NCBI RefSeq assembly: GCF_020005165.1
Contig: NZ_JAHCLT010000001.1
Span: 496,001 to 560,000, forward strand
Length of the DNA: 64,000 nucleotides
Reading direction: 5' to 3'
Origin: Kangiella taiwanensis
GTDB taxonomy: Bacteria > Pseudomonadota > Gammaproteobacteria > Enterobacterales > Kangiellaceae
A program made the position numbers and the translations under genes. Shown one piece after another: positions 53,372-63,198 of this stretch; position 1 is the stretch's first letter; each line of letters begins with the position of its first letter. Under the pieces are notes generated by a model. The model made no database searches and was not told the origin of the DNA. It worked only from the letters and a program-made list of their open reading frames with translations.

Positions 53372-53913
53372 ATTCCAATAACATTATCAACTTTATCCTG
53401 TTCCAATTAGTATGGGTTGGTTTTGTATTGGGTGCAGCTAAAGACTTCATTTGGCTAGGTTGCGTCTTTTTGGTTGTGATGTTGGCTTGGCAGTTATGGT
53501 CAACACGTCGACATGACGGTGACATTATAGCTATTGGCGCTTGCGCTGTAGCAGGGTTTGTATTAGCTTCAGCTTGGTCAGCGAGCGATTTGATTGTCTA
53601 CCAAAACCATTGGCCTCTTGACCAAATTGCTCCTTGGTGGATCGTTGCGCTGTGGATTTCCTTCGGAGCAAGTTTCAATCATTCACTCGGCTGGATACAA
53701 AGCAGTCCTTATCTTGCTGGTGCCTTGGCCGCTGTTGGTGGGCCTCTGTCTTATTTAGCAGCTGAGCGTGTTGGTGCTGTGGTGATTCATAAGCCATGGA
53801 TAACATTAACGCTAATGGCAATTGGTTGGTTCGTGATAGCGTTTGTGTTAACACTGATTGTTGACCGTGCTCAGCAAGCTGAACATTCTGGACTTGCTAA
53901 TGCACCCTACTAA
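53353..53913 (+). CDS. DUF2878 membrane protein
   Basis: 186 residues with about six membrane segments. FILFQLVWVGFVLGA, WWIVALWISFGASFNHSLGW and GGPLSYLAAERVGAV match DUF2878, a family found almost only beside Cfa/COG2907 genes. Function unknown. It overlaps the Cfa gene before it and the DUF1295 gene behind it. Confidence 0.85.
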   Translation: MAGTTLNSNNIINFILFQLVWVGFVLGAAKDFIWLGCVFLVVMLAWQLWSTRRHDGDIIAIGACAVAGFVLASAWSASDLIVYQNHWPLDQIAPWWIVALWISFGASFNHSLGWIQSSPYLAGALAAVGGPLSYLAAERVGAVVIHKPWITLTLMAIGWFVIAFVLTLIVDRAQQAEHSGLANAPY

Positions 53914-54676
53914 TTTCTTAATCGTACTACTAGGCTTAAATTTACTGTCGCAGGCAGTAGCTTGGTGGTGGCAGAAAAAACATCAACATGCTGATATTGC
54001 TGATGTGGTTTGGTCAGGAATGATCGTGGTTAATGGGGGGCTTATTCTTTGGCAGGCAACCGGCGATCTTTTCCATAAAAGCATTATTCTAATCATTCCT
54101 GTACTTTGGTACTTAAGATTGTTTTTGCATTTGGCTGAACGTTACGATTTATCGAATGAAGATGGACGCTATGCCTATTTAAGGAACTACTGGGAAGATA
54201 ATACTCAGGCAAAATTCTTTGCATTTTTTATGGGACAAGGCTTAATCATCAGTCTGTTTAGCTTTCCAGCTTGGGTATTAGCAAATCACTCGTCCGAGGT
54301 AAGTTTTTGGGATATTTTTGGTCTGTTAATTATTCTCTTTTCATATCTTGGAGTGTGGTTATCTGATCGCCAGTTGCGACAGTTTAAGAAAAGCGCAGAA
54401 AGTAAGGGAAAGGTTTGTGATGTTGGGTTATGGAAATATTCTAGGCATCCGAACTACTTCTTTGAGTGGACCCACTGGTTTGCATATCCATTATTATCAA
54501 TAGGCTCAGATCAACTGTGGATGATGTGGCTATATCCATTCCTGATGTTAGCATTTCTTCTTAAGTTCACGGGGATTCCTTTTAATGAACAACAAAATAT
54601 TCGCTCTAAAGGGGATGCTTACCGTGAGTATCAAAAACGTACGAATAAATTTTTTATAGGTCCCACCAAGAGTTAA
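53900..54676 (+). CDS. DUF1295 membrane protein, steroid 5-alpha-reductase-like
   Basis: 258 residues from the ATG at 53900, which begins a better match than the upstream alternative. Six or seven membrane segments, then GLWKYSRHPNYFFEWTHWFAYPLL (in part) and QNIRSKGDAYREYQKRTNKFF (in part), the cofactor-binding end of the DUF1295/ICMT-like superfamily of membrane reductases and methyltransferases. In this cluster it might reduce or methylate a modified acyl chain. Overlaps DUF2878 by 14 bases. Confidence 0.85.
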   Translation: MHPTNFLIVLLGLNLLSQAVAWWWQKKHQHADIADVVWSGMIVVNGGLILWQATGDLFHKSIILIIPVLWYLRLFLHLAERYDLSNEDGRYAYLRNYWEDNTQAKFFAFFMGQGLIISLFSFPAWVLANHSSEVSFWDIFGLLIILFSYLGVWLSDRQLRQFKKSAESKGKVCDVGLWKYSRHPNYFFEWTHWFAYPLLSIGSDQLWMMWLYPFLMLAFLLKFTGIPFNEQQNIRSKGDAYREYQKRTNKFFIGPTKS

Positions 54677-54693
54677 TCTGAGAGGAACATAAC

Positions 54694-55737
54694 TTGATTA
54701 AAACGATTATTAGCATGATGGAGTCAGGAACCTTACCTGACACTGTAATTAGAGCAGGCATAAGAAAACTGTGTAAACAGCGTTTGGAAGAAGAGCATAT
54801 TAATGATATCGAGGCGCAGAGTGAGCAGTATGATCGTTTTCTTCAGGAGTTACGTCGCAGTGATATTGCTATAAAAACAGACAAAGCCAATGAGCAGCAC
54901 TATGAGGTTCCTGCAGATTTTTATTTATTATCTCTTGGCGAGCACCTGAAGTATAGCGGGTGTTTATGGGACGAGAATACACAGACGCTTTCGGAAGCCG
55001 AAGAAAACATGCTAGAGCTGTATACAAAGCGTGGAGAGTTTGTCGATGGGCAAAGTATTTTAGAGCTGGGGTGTGGCTGGGGTTCGTTAACATTGTACCT
55101 TGCTAAAAAATATCCAAACAGCCAGATTACGACGATTTCAAACTCAAGTTCTCAGCGCCAGTTTATCGAGTCAAAAGCGAAAGAACGTGGACTGAGCAAT
55201 ATTGAAGTTATTACGGTCGATATTAATCAATTTGAAACCGATAAAACCTTTGACCGCATTGTATCAATTGAAATGTTTGAGCATATTCGTAATTACCAGC
55301 AATTGTTTCAGCGTATAGAGCAGTGGCTAAATGATGAAGGGAAAGTCTTTTTGCACATATTTTGTCATCGATATTTGATGTATCCTTTTGAAGAAGAAGG
55401 CGACGATAACTGGATGGGTAAATATTTTTTCAGTGGGGGGCAAATGCCTGCTGCAGATACCTTCTTACACTTCCAAGGTAATTTGGATCTAGAAAAGCGC
55501 TGGTTATTGAGCGGTAAACACTATGAAAAAACTTCTAATGCTTGGCTAGAGAATACCGATAAAAACAAAGATTCTATTTTATCAGTGTTTGAAAAAGTGT
55601 ATGGTGAAAAAGAGGCCAAAATTTGGTTACAGCGTTGGCGTATATTTTTTATGTCTTGTGCTGAGCTATTTGGTTTGCATAACGGAAACGAGTGGTTAAT
55701 AGCACACTATCGATTCAGCAAAACTAAACACAACTAA
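54694..55737 (+). CDS. Second Cfa-related methyltransferase, coclaurine-N-methyltransferase-like
   Basis: 347 residues, TTG start with GAGAGGA upstream. HYEVPADFYLLSLGEHLKYSGCLW (in part) replaces the bacterial HYDLGNEFF signature; then SILELGCGWGSLTLYLAKKYPNSQI (122-146, in part), ITTISNSSSQRQFIE, and SIEMFEHIRNYQ. This is the branch that contains plant coclaurine N-methyltransferases and bacterial relatives of unknown substrate. Two Cfa-superfamily enzymes in one operon suggest two methylation steps. The stop abuts the histidine kinase ATG with no gap. Confidence 0.88.
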   Translation: MIKTIISMMESGTLPDTVIRAGIRKLCKQRLEEEHINDIEAQSEQYDRFLQELRRSDIAIKTDKANEQHYEVPADFYLLSLGEHLKYSGCLWDENTQTLSEAEENMLELYTKRGEFVDGQSILELGCGWGSLTLYLAKKYPNSQITTISNSSSQRQFIESKAKERGLSNIEVITVDINQFETDKTFDRIVSIEMFEHIRNYQQLFQRIEQWLNDEGKVFLHIFCHRYLMYPFEEEGDDNWMGKYFFSGGQMPAADTFLHFQGNLDLEKRWLLSGKHYEKTSNAWLENTDKNKDSILSVFEKVYGEKEAKIWLQRWRIFFMSCAELFGLHNGNEWLIAHYRFSKTKHN

Positions 55738-57024
55738 ATGGCAAGAAAGCAAAAGAAAATACACCATAAACTTGTTAGGGCGATGTTGATACAGCTCGTC
55801 CTGATTAGTGGTGTGACTTTGCTTAGTGTATATGGTGCTGCAAAAGTCGTTGAAAAAGTATTAATTAAACAAGCATTAGAAGGTGAGGCTGAGTTTTATT
55901 GGAATCACTATAAGGATAATCCAACCAGCAACCTGCCTCGCACCCTAAATCTGACTGGTTATATGGATAAAAGCCCGCACTCAGAGCCTGTTCCGAAAGA
56001 TATCGCGAAATTACCAGTGGGCTATCAGCGACTAGAAACTCGTGACAAGCGCCCTTTAGTTCATGTTTCTGAGAAGTATGGCAGAAAATTATACTTGGTT
56101 TTTGAAGAAGGACAGGTTGCTAAACTGGCTCTGTTCTTTGGTATCACACCGTTGGCATTGGTCTTACTGATTATATATTTGCCTGCCTGGATCAGTTACT
56201 ACATGGCAAAGCGAGCTGTGTCTCCGGTGATAAAGCTATCACGCAAAATGGAAAAGGTTGATGCAGATCAAGGCTTTGAAATCGACTTTTCAGATTTGGA
56301 GCAAGATGCTGATGCGGAAGTCGATGTCTTGCTTAAAGCTTTCAAGCAGTATGCCCGTAAAGTAGAAGAGTACGTGGATCGTGAGAAAAACTTTACACGG
56401 TATGCAAGCCATGAATTAAGAACCCCCTTAGCCGTACTAAAGGGCTCACTTGCGCTATTAGAACGTCAAGAGCTTGATCAAAGACAGCAAGCAGTGGTCA
56501 GCCGGATGCACCCGATGATCCGAGAGATGGAAGAGTTATTAGAAGCGCTATTATTGTTGTCACGTGATCAAACACCTGAGGAAAGTGAAACCCCAATTGC
56601 TCTAGATAAGTTAGTAGAAGAGCAGTTATTTCAAATTCAAAAAATTAATTCGCACAAAGATATTCAAGTATTAAAGGCTTTGGATGATAGCCTGACAGAA
56701 AGAGTCCCTGAAAGGCTGTTCTGCATTTGCATTAACAATCTTATTAGCAACGCTTTCAATTACACAGAAAGCGGTACTATCAGTGTAAGCATCAAGGGTA
56801 GAGATATTACTATTGAGGATACTGGCTGTGGTATCCACCCAGCTGCACTTAAACGAATCCACGAGCCATTTTATCGAGAGAACCGAGAGAATATCAAAAT
56901 TAAAGGATTCGGACTTGGCCTATCTATCGTTTACCGTATTTGCGAACAGCTTGGTTGGCAGCTAGTGATCGAGAGCTACCAAGGTGAGGGCACTAAAGCA
57001 ATACTGACGATTCCTGAACGTTAA
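55738..57024 (+). CDS. Sensor histidine kinase
   Basis: 428 residues. Two membrane helices (about 16-38 and 129-152) flank a periplasmic domain of about 90 residues, then a short HAMP-like linker, HisKA with His225 (ASHELRTPLAVLKG) and HATPase with NLISNAFNYTESG, DTGCGIHPAAL and GFGLGLSIVYRI. The start codon directly follows the methyltransferase stop, so the kinase is made from the lipid operon. The 3' end overlaps the convergent response regulator by four bases. Confidence 0.93.
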   Translation: MARKQKKIHHKLVRAMLIQLVLISGVTLLSVYGAAKVVEKVLIKQALEGEAEFYWNHYKDNPTSNLPRTLNLTGYMDKSPHSEPVPKDIAKLPVGYQRLETRDKRPLVHVSEKYGRKLYLVFEEGQVAKLALFFGITPLALVLLIIYLPAWISYYMAKRAVSPVIKLSRKMEKVDADQGFEIDFSDLEQDADAEVDVLLKAFKQYARKVEEYVDREKNFTRYASHELRTPLAVLKGSLALLERQELDQRQQAVVSRMHPMIREMEELLEALLLLSRDQTPEESETPIALDKLVEEQLFQIQKINSHKDIQVLKALDDSLTERVPERLFCICINNLISNAFNYTESGTISVSIKGRDITIEDTGCGIHPAALKRIHEPFYRENRENIKIKGFGLGLSIVYRICEQLGWQLVIESYQGEGTKAILTIPER

Positions 57025-57707
57025 TCTTTGGGAGGTACAATCTTCAGGCCTAAGCTCGGAACGGTTTCTAATAGAGCGCAGTCAAAAGGCTTATCGATCA
57101 CTTTACGAAGGTTGTAGAGATGGCTTCTCAAAACGTCACTATCTGGAACCAGGTCACCCCAAAGTTCACGCTCTATCTCTTCTCGGGACACGAGTTCAGG
57201 CGAGCGTCGCATCAGCATCTTCAGTATTTGTAACCCTGTAGGCGATAGTTTTAGTTCTGAGCCAGCGCGGGTCACTTTCATGGTTTTTGGATCCAGCTCT
57301 AAGTCATGGATCTTTAAAGTCTTACTGCTGAAATCACCTTTATGACGCTTAATGATAGACTTTAGGCGAGCGTCCAGTTCTTCAAAGTCAAACGGCTTTA
57401 TTAGGTAATCATCAGCCCCAGTATCGAACCCTTCTAGCTTGTCTTGCAGTTGGTCCCTTGCAGTTAGCATCAGTACAGGGATATCCGATTCAGCTTCTTG
57501 GCGTACTTTCCGGCAAATTTCGTAGCCATTGATCCCGGGTAGCATGATATCAAGGATTAGAGCATCGTAACTGTTGGTTAAAGCGAGATTAAGTCCTGAC
57601 GTTCCGTCATTGGCGTAATCGACAATATAGCCGCACAACTCGAGAAACTCACCAGTCGTTGCCGCTAATTCAGCATGGTCTTCAACTAACAGGACGCTAT
57701 AAGCCAT
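57021..57707 (-). CDS. OmpR-type response regulator
   Basis: 228 residues: receiver domain with phosphoacceptor Asp53 (LILDIMLPGINGYEI), Asp10, Lys104 (LIKPFDFEELD), and a C-terminal winged helix (about 130-225; LKLSPTGLQILKMLMRRSPELVSREEIERELWG, in part). It is the likely partner of the kinase, but lies tail to tail with it and 16 bases downstream of yhbY, so it is probably expressed from the yhbY promoter and the two partners are on different transcripts. Confidence 0.93.
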   Translation of the reverse strand: MAYSVLLVEDHAELAATTGEFLELCGYIVDYANDGTSGLNLALTNSYDALILDIMLPGINGYEICRKVRQEAESDIPVLMLTARDQLQDKLEGFDTGADDYLIKPFDFEELDARLKSIIKRHKGDFSSKTLKIHDLELDPKTMKVTRAGSELKLSPTGLQILKMLMRRSPELVSREEIERELWGDLVPDSDVLRSHLYNLRKVIDKPFDCALLETVPSLGLKIVPPKD

Positions 57708-57723
57708 TGATATCCTTTGCGAT

Positions 57724-58035
57724 TTATTTAGGTAGTATGATTTTTACATCATCTGAGCGACGATACAAGGCTAAAATATGCCCAATAACTTGAACTTCTT
57801 GGCCCTTGGTCTCCTTGCAGATGGCTTCTATGATAGCTTTTTTGTCTTCACGCTCTTCTGCACGAACCTTGATCTTTATCAGCTCATGATGATTAAGAGC
57901 CAAGTTAATTTCTTCGAGAACGTTCTCTGTCAGGCCTTTATCGCCAATCATGACGACTGGTTTGAGGTTATGTGCTTTGCTGCGCAAGAACTTGATTTGC
58001 GTCTTACTTAAAGGTGTTTGTTTAGATTGAGACAT
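57724..58035 (-). CDS. yhbY: YhbY, CRM-domain RNA-binding protein
   Basis: 103 residues, one CRS1/YhbY domain: LSKTQIKFLRSKAHNLKPVVMIGDKGLTENVLEEI (in part) with the GxxG-type loop GDKG. YhbY binds pre-50S ribosomes. It is divergent from rlmE with the promoters in the gap 58036-58128, the normal order in gammaproteobacteria; the response regulator behind it is not part of that order. Confidence 0.95.
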   Translation of the reverse strand: MSQSKQTPLSKTQIKFLRSKAHNLKPVVMIGDKGLTENVLEEINLALNHHELIKIKVRAEEREDKKAIIEAICKETKGQEVQVIGHILALYRRSDDVKIILPK

Positions 58036-58128
58036 TTGATGAACTTAATAGTGAGAATTGCAGTTATTTTACCTTAAAAACGGTACAATAGAGACTTGTT
58101 TTACCGAATACAAGTGATTTTCTACGAC

Positions 58129-58749
58129 ATGTCTCGTACAAAAAGCAGCCAGCGTTGGATGAAAGAGCATTTTGATGATCCTTATGTAAAAAAATCACAG
58201 AAGGACGGCTATCGCTCGCGCGCTGTGTATAAGCTGGAAGAGTTAGATAAAAAATACGGCTTAATGAAGCCCGGCTGCACAATCGTCGATCTTGGCGCGG
58301 CACCAGGGGGCTGGTCACAGTACGCCGCTTATAAGGTAGGCTCTAAAGGTAAAATCTTTGCATTGGATATCCTGCCGATGGATCCCTTGCCAGATGTTGA
58401 TTTTATTCAAGGGGACTTTCGAGAAGAGTCCGTGTTGAATGAGCTTTTAGAGATGATCGGTGAACACAAAGCGACCCTTGTATTATCGGATATGGCCCCC
58501 AATATGAGTGGGATGGATGCCATCGATCAGCCGAAGGCAATGTACTTGGCTGAACTAGCGTTAGAGCTGGCAAAAGAAGTGTCATCGAAAGGCGCGAATT
58601 ATGTGGTTAAAGTGTTCCAAGGCGAAGGTTTTGATGAATATATTCGCCAATGTAGGCAAAGCTTTGATAAAGTCATGATCCGAAAGCCAGATGCGTCGCG
58701 AGCGCGTTCTCGAGAAGTATACGTTGTGGCGGTCGGCTTTAAAGGGTGA
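58129..58749 (+). CDS. rlmE: 23S rRNA (uridine-2552-2'-O)-methyltransferase RlmE
   Basis: 206 residues from [17 protein letters not shown]; an upstream start would add 11 atypical residues. [15 protein letters not shown] contains the catalytic Lys, [16 protein letters not shown] the SAM site, [18 protein letters not shown] the Asp, [13 protein letters not shown] the second Lys and [11 protein letters not shown] the Glu: the K-D-K-E tetrad is complete. It modifies the A-loop of 23S rRNA; ftsH follows, as usual. Confidence 0.97.
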   Translation: MSRTKSSQRWMKEHFDDPYVKKSQKDGYRSRAVYKLEELDKKYGLMKPGCTIVDLGAAPGGWSQYAAYKVGSKGKIFALDILPMDPLPDVDFIQGDFREESVLNELLEMIGEHKATLVLSDMAPNMSGMDAIDQPKAMYLAELALELAKEVSSKGANYVVKVFQGEGFDEYIRQCRQSFDKVMIRKPDASRARSREVYVVAVGFKG

Positions 58750-58920
58750 TGCACCGCTAAACTAAGGCGGTAAAACTATGGAATGTGTTACGTTTTGTTA
58801 CGAGACTAGTTTTAAAAAGCTAGATTTATTAAGCAATTAGGCTTATTAATGCTACGAAGCATGGCATAATACTGAGTCAGAAAGTAAAGACAGGAATCTG
58901 TCACAATTGAGGTTCGAATT

Positions 58921-60873
58921 TTGAGCGATTTAGTAAAAAACATACTATTTTGGGTTATCGCAGCGGTAATTTTATTCGTTGTCATTGATGCCATTCAGGA
59001 GAAGCAGCTCGACGATAGTAAAATTCCTTTTTCTGAATTTGTAGAAAAGATTGAGGCCAAGGAAGTTGATGATGTCGTCATCAACCCTAACGACATTGTT
59101 GTGTCTGGCCGTGAAACGGGTTCGAACCGTAATATCCGCGCCGAAATTCCGGATGGTGGACACGGCAAACTGAATGAGATTTTGTTGGAGAACAAAGTTC
59201 AGTACTCAGGTAAGAAGCGTGAAAGTGGCGGTTTCGGTACTTTCTTGCTGAGCTTTGGCCCGATACTGCTTTTAATCGCGGTGTGGATTTACTTTATGCG
59301 TCAGATGCAAGGCGGTGGCAAAGGCGGTGGCGCCTTGTCATTCGGCAAGAGCAAAGCACGCATGCTGAGCGAAGACCAAGTGAAGACAACCTTTGCTGAC
59401 GTTGCTGGCGTCGAAGAAGCTAAAGAAGAAGTGGGTGAACTTGTCGACTTCTTGCGTGATCCACGTAAATTCCAACGCTTGGGCGGCAAAATACCTCGTG
59501 GCGTTTTAATGGTCGGCCCTCCAGGTACGGGTAAAACCTTACTGGCACGTGCCATTGCCGGTGAAGCAAAAGTACCATTTTTTACTATTTCAGGCTCAGA
59601 CTTCGTAGAAATGTTTGTAGGTGTTGGTGCTTCGCGTGTTCGTGATATGTTCGAGCAAGCAAAGAAGCATGCGCCTTGTATCATCTTTATTGATGAGATT
59701 GATGCCGTTGGCCGTCATCGTGGCGCAGGCCTAGGTGGTGGTCACGATGAGCGTGAGCAAACCTTAAACCAGCTTTTGGTTGAAATGGATGGTTTTGAAG
59801 GTGGTGAAGGCGTGATTGTGATTGCAGCAACCAACCGTCCTGACGTTCTTGACCCAGCACTACTTCGTCCTGGACGTTTCGACCGCCAAGTGATTGTTGG
59901 CTTACCGGACATCAAAGGTCGTGAGCAAATTATTAAAGTTCACATGCGTAAGATTCCTGTGGGTGATGATGTTGAGCCAAGCTTAATTGCTCGCGGTACA
60001 CCTGGGTTCTCAGGTGCTGATTTAGCAAACCTTGTTAACGAAGCGGCTTTATTCGCTGCACGTGATAATAAGCGCACCGTAGGCATGGAGCAGTTCGAGA
60101 AGGCGAAAGACAAAATTCTGATGGGCGCTGAGCGTCGCTCGATGGTCATGACCGAAGAAGAGAAATTAAATACGGCTTACCATGAAGCGGGTCACGCAAT
60201 TGTGGGTCTGCGCGTTCCAAGTCATGACCCTGTATACAAAGTGAGTATTATTCCACGTGGTCGCGCGCTGGGTGTCACGATGTATTTGCCTGAGCAGGAC
60301 AAGTACTCTTTGTCAAAGGAAGCTTTAGAAAGCCAGCTATCGTCATTGTTTGGTGGGCGAATTGCTGAAGAGCTACTGAACGGAGCGGATAAAGTGACAA
60401 CGGGTGCTTCCAATGATATCGAGCGTGCGACAGACATCGCTCGTAACATGGTGACTAAGTGGGGCTTGTCTGAAAAGCTGGGACCTATGTCTTATGCTGA
60501 AGACGAAGACGAAGTGTTTTTGGGACGTTCTGTAACGCAGCATAAGAACATTTCTGATGATACCGCTCGAATGATTGATGCCGAGATACGCGATATCATC
60601 GATCGTAACTATGAGCGGGCGAAAAACATCTTAACTGAAGATATGGATAAACTTCACGCTATGGCGCAAGCTCTAATGAAGTATGAGACCATTGATGCAA
60701 AACAGATTGATGACATTATGAAGGGTGACGAGCCTAGACCTCCCGCTGAATGGTCTGATAAAAGTACGCCATCGGATTATGACTCAGATAAAAAGTCAGA
60801 GGATGGTCAGGAGAGTGGTGAAGAAAAAAAGGAACCGGAAAATAATCCAACACCACGTCAGAGTGACGATTAA
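58921..60873 (+). CDS. ftsH: ATP-dependent zinc metalloprotease FtsH
   Basis: 650 residues, TTG start. Membrane helices at about 5-25 and 106-126 flank a periplasmic domain; AAA+ module with Walker A GPPGTGKT (199-206), Walker [12 protein letters not shown] and arginine fingers in RPGRFDR; zinc site HEAGH; C-terminal acidic tail. FtsH degrades membrane proteins, LpxC and sigma-32. Follows rlmE by 171 bases and is ended by a strong terminator. Confidence 0.98.
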   Translation: MSDLVKNILFWVIAAVILFVVIDAIQEKQLDDSKIPFSEFVEKIEAKEVDDVVINPNDIVVSGRETGSNRNIRAEIPDGGHGKLNEILLENKVQYSGKKRESGGFGTFLLSFGPILLLIAVWIYFMRQMQGGGKGGGALSFGKSKARMLSEDQVKTTFADVAGVEEAKEEVGELVDFLRDPRKFQRLGGKIPRGVLMVGPPGTGKTLLARAIAGEAKVPFFTISGSDFVEMFVGVGASRVRDMFEQAKKHAPCIIFIDEIDAVGRHRGAGLGGGHDEREQTLNQLLVEMDGFEGGEGVIVIAATNRPDVLDPALLRPGRFDRQVIVGLPDIKGREQIIKVHMRKIPVGDDVEPSLIARGTPGFSGADLANLVNEAALFAARDNKRTVGMEQFEKAKDKILMGAERRSMVMTEEEKLNTAYHEAGHAIVGLRVPSHDPVYKVSIIPRGRALGVTMYLPEQDKYSLSKEALESQLSSLFGGRIAEELLNGADKVTTGASNDIERATDIARNMVTKWGLSEKLGPMSYAEDEDEVFLGRSVTQHKNISDDTARMIDAEIRDIIDRNYERAKNILTEDMDKLHAMAQALMKYETIDAKQIDDIMKGDEPRPPAEWSDKSTPSDYDSDKKSEDGQESGEEKKEPENNPTPRQSDD

Positions 60874-60880
60874 TACTTAA

Positions 60881-60905
60881 AGGGTCCTGCAGGGCCCTTT
60901 TTTTA
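60881..60905 (+). terminator. Rho-independent terminator after ftsH
   Basis: AGGGTCC (60881-60887), loop TGCA, GGGCCCT (60892-60898), seven pairs with one T-G, then a T run. It separates ftsH from folP, so folP-glmM may need read-through or its own promoter. Confidence 0.9.
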
Positions 60906-60924
60906 TATAGAAGCAGAGAGAATC

Positions 60925-61737
60925 ATGTTGGGAAAACTATTGAATTCGCCCAGACCTTTGGTAATGGGGATATTAAATGTGACACCGGACTCTTTCTCTG
61001 ACGGTGGGCAGTTCTTGGATGAGAATAAGGCTCTGGGTCAGATAGAGGCGATGCTGGAGAATGGCGCTGACATCATTGATATCGGTGGTGAATCAACGCG
61101 CCCAGGAGCATCTGAAGTGACCGTAGAGGAAGAACTGAGTCGAGTTATTCCTTTAGTACAAGCTGCTAAATCACTCGGTGCGGTAGTTTCAGTTGATACT
61201 AGCAAACCACAGGTGATGGCTGAGGCTCTTACTTGCGGTGCAGATATTATTAACGATGTGAGGGCGCTCCGAGAAGAGGGTGCTGTTGATGTGCTATTAA
61301 AAAGCAATGCGTATGTTTGTTTAATGCATATGCAAGGTCAACCTCGGACAATGCAGAAGAATCCACGGTACAATAATGTATTGAATGAAGTTCAGCTCAT
61401 GTTAAGAAATCGGATTGCAGAATGCGAAGCGAATGGTATCGATACAAAAAGAATTATTATTGATCCGGGTTTTGGTTTTGGAAAGACATTAGAGCATAAT
61501 ATTGAATTGATGCGACAACTGGACAAGCTACATGAATTAGGTTGCCCGATTTTAGTTGGTGTTTCACGTAAGACAATGATCGGTGAGATGTTGCAAGAAG
61601 AGATACCTGAGCGTTTAATTGGGAGCGTTGTCGCAGCCAGCTATGCTGCAATTAAAGGTGCAAAAATCTTACGAGTGCACGATGTGAAAGAAACTGTGCA
61701 AGCGTTGAAAATTATAAGTGCATTTGAGCATAAATAG
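60925..61737 (+). CDS. folP: Dihydropteroate synthase
   Basis: The sulphonamide target of folate synthesis, 270 residues. [16 protein letters not shown] (about 14-29), [22 protein letters not shown] (in part), [43 protein letters not shown] and the end [22 protein letters not shown] (in part) are all present. It overlaps no neighbour; glmM starts 22 bases later. The order ftsH-folP-glmM is conserved. Confidence 0.98.
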   Translation: MLGKLLNSPRPLVMGILNVTPDSFSDGGQFLDENKALGQIEAMLENGADIIDIGGESTRPGASEVTVEEELSRVIPLVQAAKSLGAVVSVDTSKPQVMAEALTCGADIINDVRALREEGAVDVLLKSNAYVCLMHMQGQPRTMQKNPRYNNVLNEVQLMLRNRIAECEANGIDTKRIIIDPGFGFGKTLEHNIELMRQLDKLHELGCPILVGVSRKTMIGEMLQEEIPERLIGSVVAASYAAIKGAKILRVHDVKETVQALKIISAFEHK

Positions 61738-61759
61738 TTATAAGAACAGGAACAATCAA

Positions 61760-63091
61760 ATGAGCGAAAGAAAGTATTTTGGTACAGATGGCATTAGAGG
61801 CACTGTAGGGGAGTTCCCAATCACACCTGGCTTTGTGCTAAAACTTGGTTGGGCGCTAGGGCAGGCTTTGGGTAACAAAGGAAGCGTGGTTATTGGCAAA
61901 GATACTCGCATCTCGGGCTACATGTTTGAATCTGTTCTGGAAGCTGGGTTAACCGCAGCGGGTGTGAATAGTTTATTAGTGGGCCCAATGCCAACTCCTG
62001 CCATAGCTTACCTAACGAGAACTTTTCGTGCTGATGCAGGCATCGTGATCAGTGCATCGCATAATCCTTATCATGATAATGGGATAAAATTTTTCTCAGC
62101 CGACGGTACCAAGTTCCCAGATGATGTGGAGCTAAAGATCGAGTCGTTACTTGACCAAGATATGACAACATTGGCAAGCGATAAGCTGGGGAAAGCATAT
62201 AGAATTGGTGATGCTGCAGCTCGTTACATTGAGTTTTGTAAAGCCAGCTTTCCCAATAATTTGTCATTAAAAGGACAGAAACTGGTGGTAGATTGTGCAC
62301 ATGGAGCCACTTATCACATTGCTCCACATGTTTTTAAAGAGTTGGGGGCAGAAGTCATTGAGATTGGTAATAAGCCGAATGGTCTAAACATCAACCTTGA
62401 TTGTGGCGCGACCTCTACCGGGGCCCTGTCGGCGGCAGTGTTAGATAATCAAGCTGATTTAGGCATAGCATTTGACGGCGACGGAGATCGCGTAATGATG
62501 GTCGACAATGAAGGACGCTTAGTCAATGGTGACCAACTCATTTGGTTGCTAGCAAAGTACCTAAAAGATGAAGGGAAGCTTAAAGGCGGTGTCGCTGGAA
62601 CGTTGATGACGAACATGGCGGTTGAGGTTGATTTTAAAAAGTCTGGCATTGAATTTGAAAGAACAAAGGTCGGTGATCGTTACGTTATGCAATCACTTAC
62701 AAAGAATGGTTGGAACATTGGTGGAGAGTCGTCGGGTCACGTCATTTGTTTGGATTATAATTCAACAGGTGATGGTGTCGTTGCAGCGTTACAGGTTTTA
62801 AAAGCCTTGGCAGAGACACAGCAAACGTTATCAAATTTTTCGGACTCTCATGTACTGTTCCCGCAAGAATTGATCAACGTCAGAGTAAAAGATGCTGATT
62901 CCATTTTACAAAACGAAAAATTAAAGGCCGTTATTAAGGGTGTTGAGAAAGAGCTTAATGATGAAGGTCGAGTTCTAATTCGAAAGTCTGGTACCGAACC
63001 TTTGATAAGAGTTATGGTTGAAGCTACCGATAAAAACGTAGCAAAAAGTAATGCAAATTTGATTGCAAATGAAGTAAAGCAGCTGATGTAG
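61760..63091 (+). CDS. glmM: Phosphoglucosamine mutase
   Basis: GlmM interconverts glucosamine-6-phosphate and glucosamine-1-phosphate for peptidoglycan and LPS. 443 residues from [20 protein letters not shown] (CAGGAA upstream); an earlier in-frame start lies within folP. The phosphoserine loop is [17 protein letters not shown] (Ser near residue 102), the metal loop [14 protein letters not shown], the sugar loop GGESSGH and the phosphate site [14 protein letters not shown] are intact. Confidence 0.98.
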   Translation: MSERKYFGTDGIRGTVGEFPITPGFVLKLGWALGQALGNKGSVVIGKDTRISGYMFESVLEAGLTAAGVNSLLVGPMPTPAIAYLTRTFRADAGIVISASHNPYHDNGIKFFSADGTKFPDDVELKIESLLDQDMTTLASDKLGKAYRIGDAAARYIEFCKASFPNNLSLKGQKLVVDCAHGATYHIAPHVFKELGAEVIEIGNKPNGLNINLDCGATSTGALSAAVLDNQADLGIAFDGDGDRVMMVDNEGRLVNGDQLIWLLAKYLKDEGKLKGGVAGTLMTNMAVEVDFKKSGIEFERTKVGDRYVMQSLTKNGWNIGGESSGHVICLDYNSTGDGVVAALQVLKALAETQQTLSNFSDSHVLFPQELINVRVKDADSILQNEKLKAVIKGVEKELNDEGRVLIRKSGTEPLIRVMVEATDKNVAKSNANLIANEVKQLM

Positions 63092-63149
63092 AAAATTGTA
63101 AAATTGTACAAAGTTGCGTATATTTTGGAGTGTAAGTTATTGTTTCATG

Positions 63150-63155
63150 TATAAT
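63150..63155 (+). promoter_or_regulatory. Candidate -10 element for the OmpA-family gene
   Basis: A perfect TATAAT 44 bases before the ATG. The best -35 candidate, TTGGAG, sits 19 bases upstream, longer than ideal. AAGGAAGAGG precedes the ATG as ribosome site. Confidence 0.5.
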
Positions 63156-63198
63156 GGCTTTACTCTTTAAACACAGGAAAAAGGAAGAGGGCAAAACT

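Noticed and set aside
58903-58925. Possible tRNA T-arm (GAGGTTCGAATTTTG) before ftsH
   Set aside because: The bases resemble a T-loop, but no acceptor stem, anticodon arm or CCA can be drawn around them; it is the ftsH leader and ribosome-site region.
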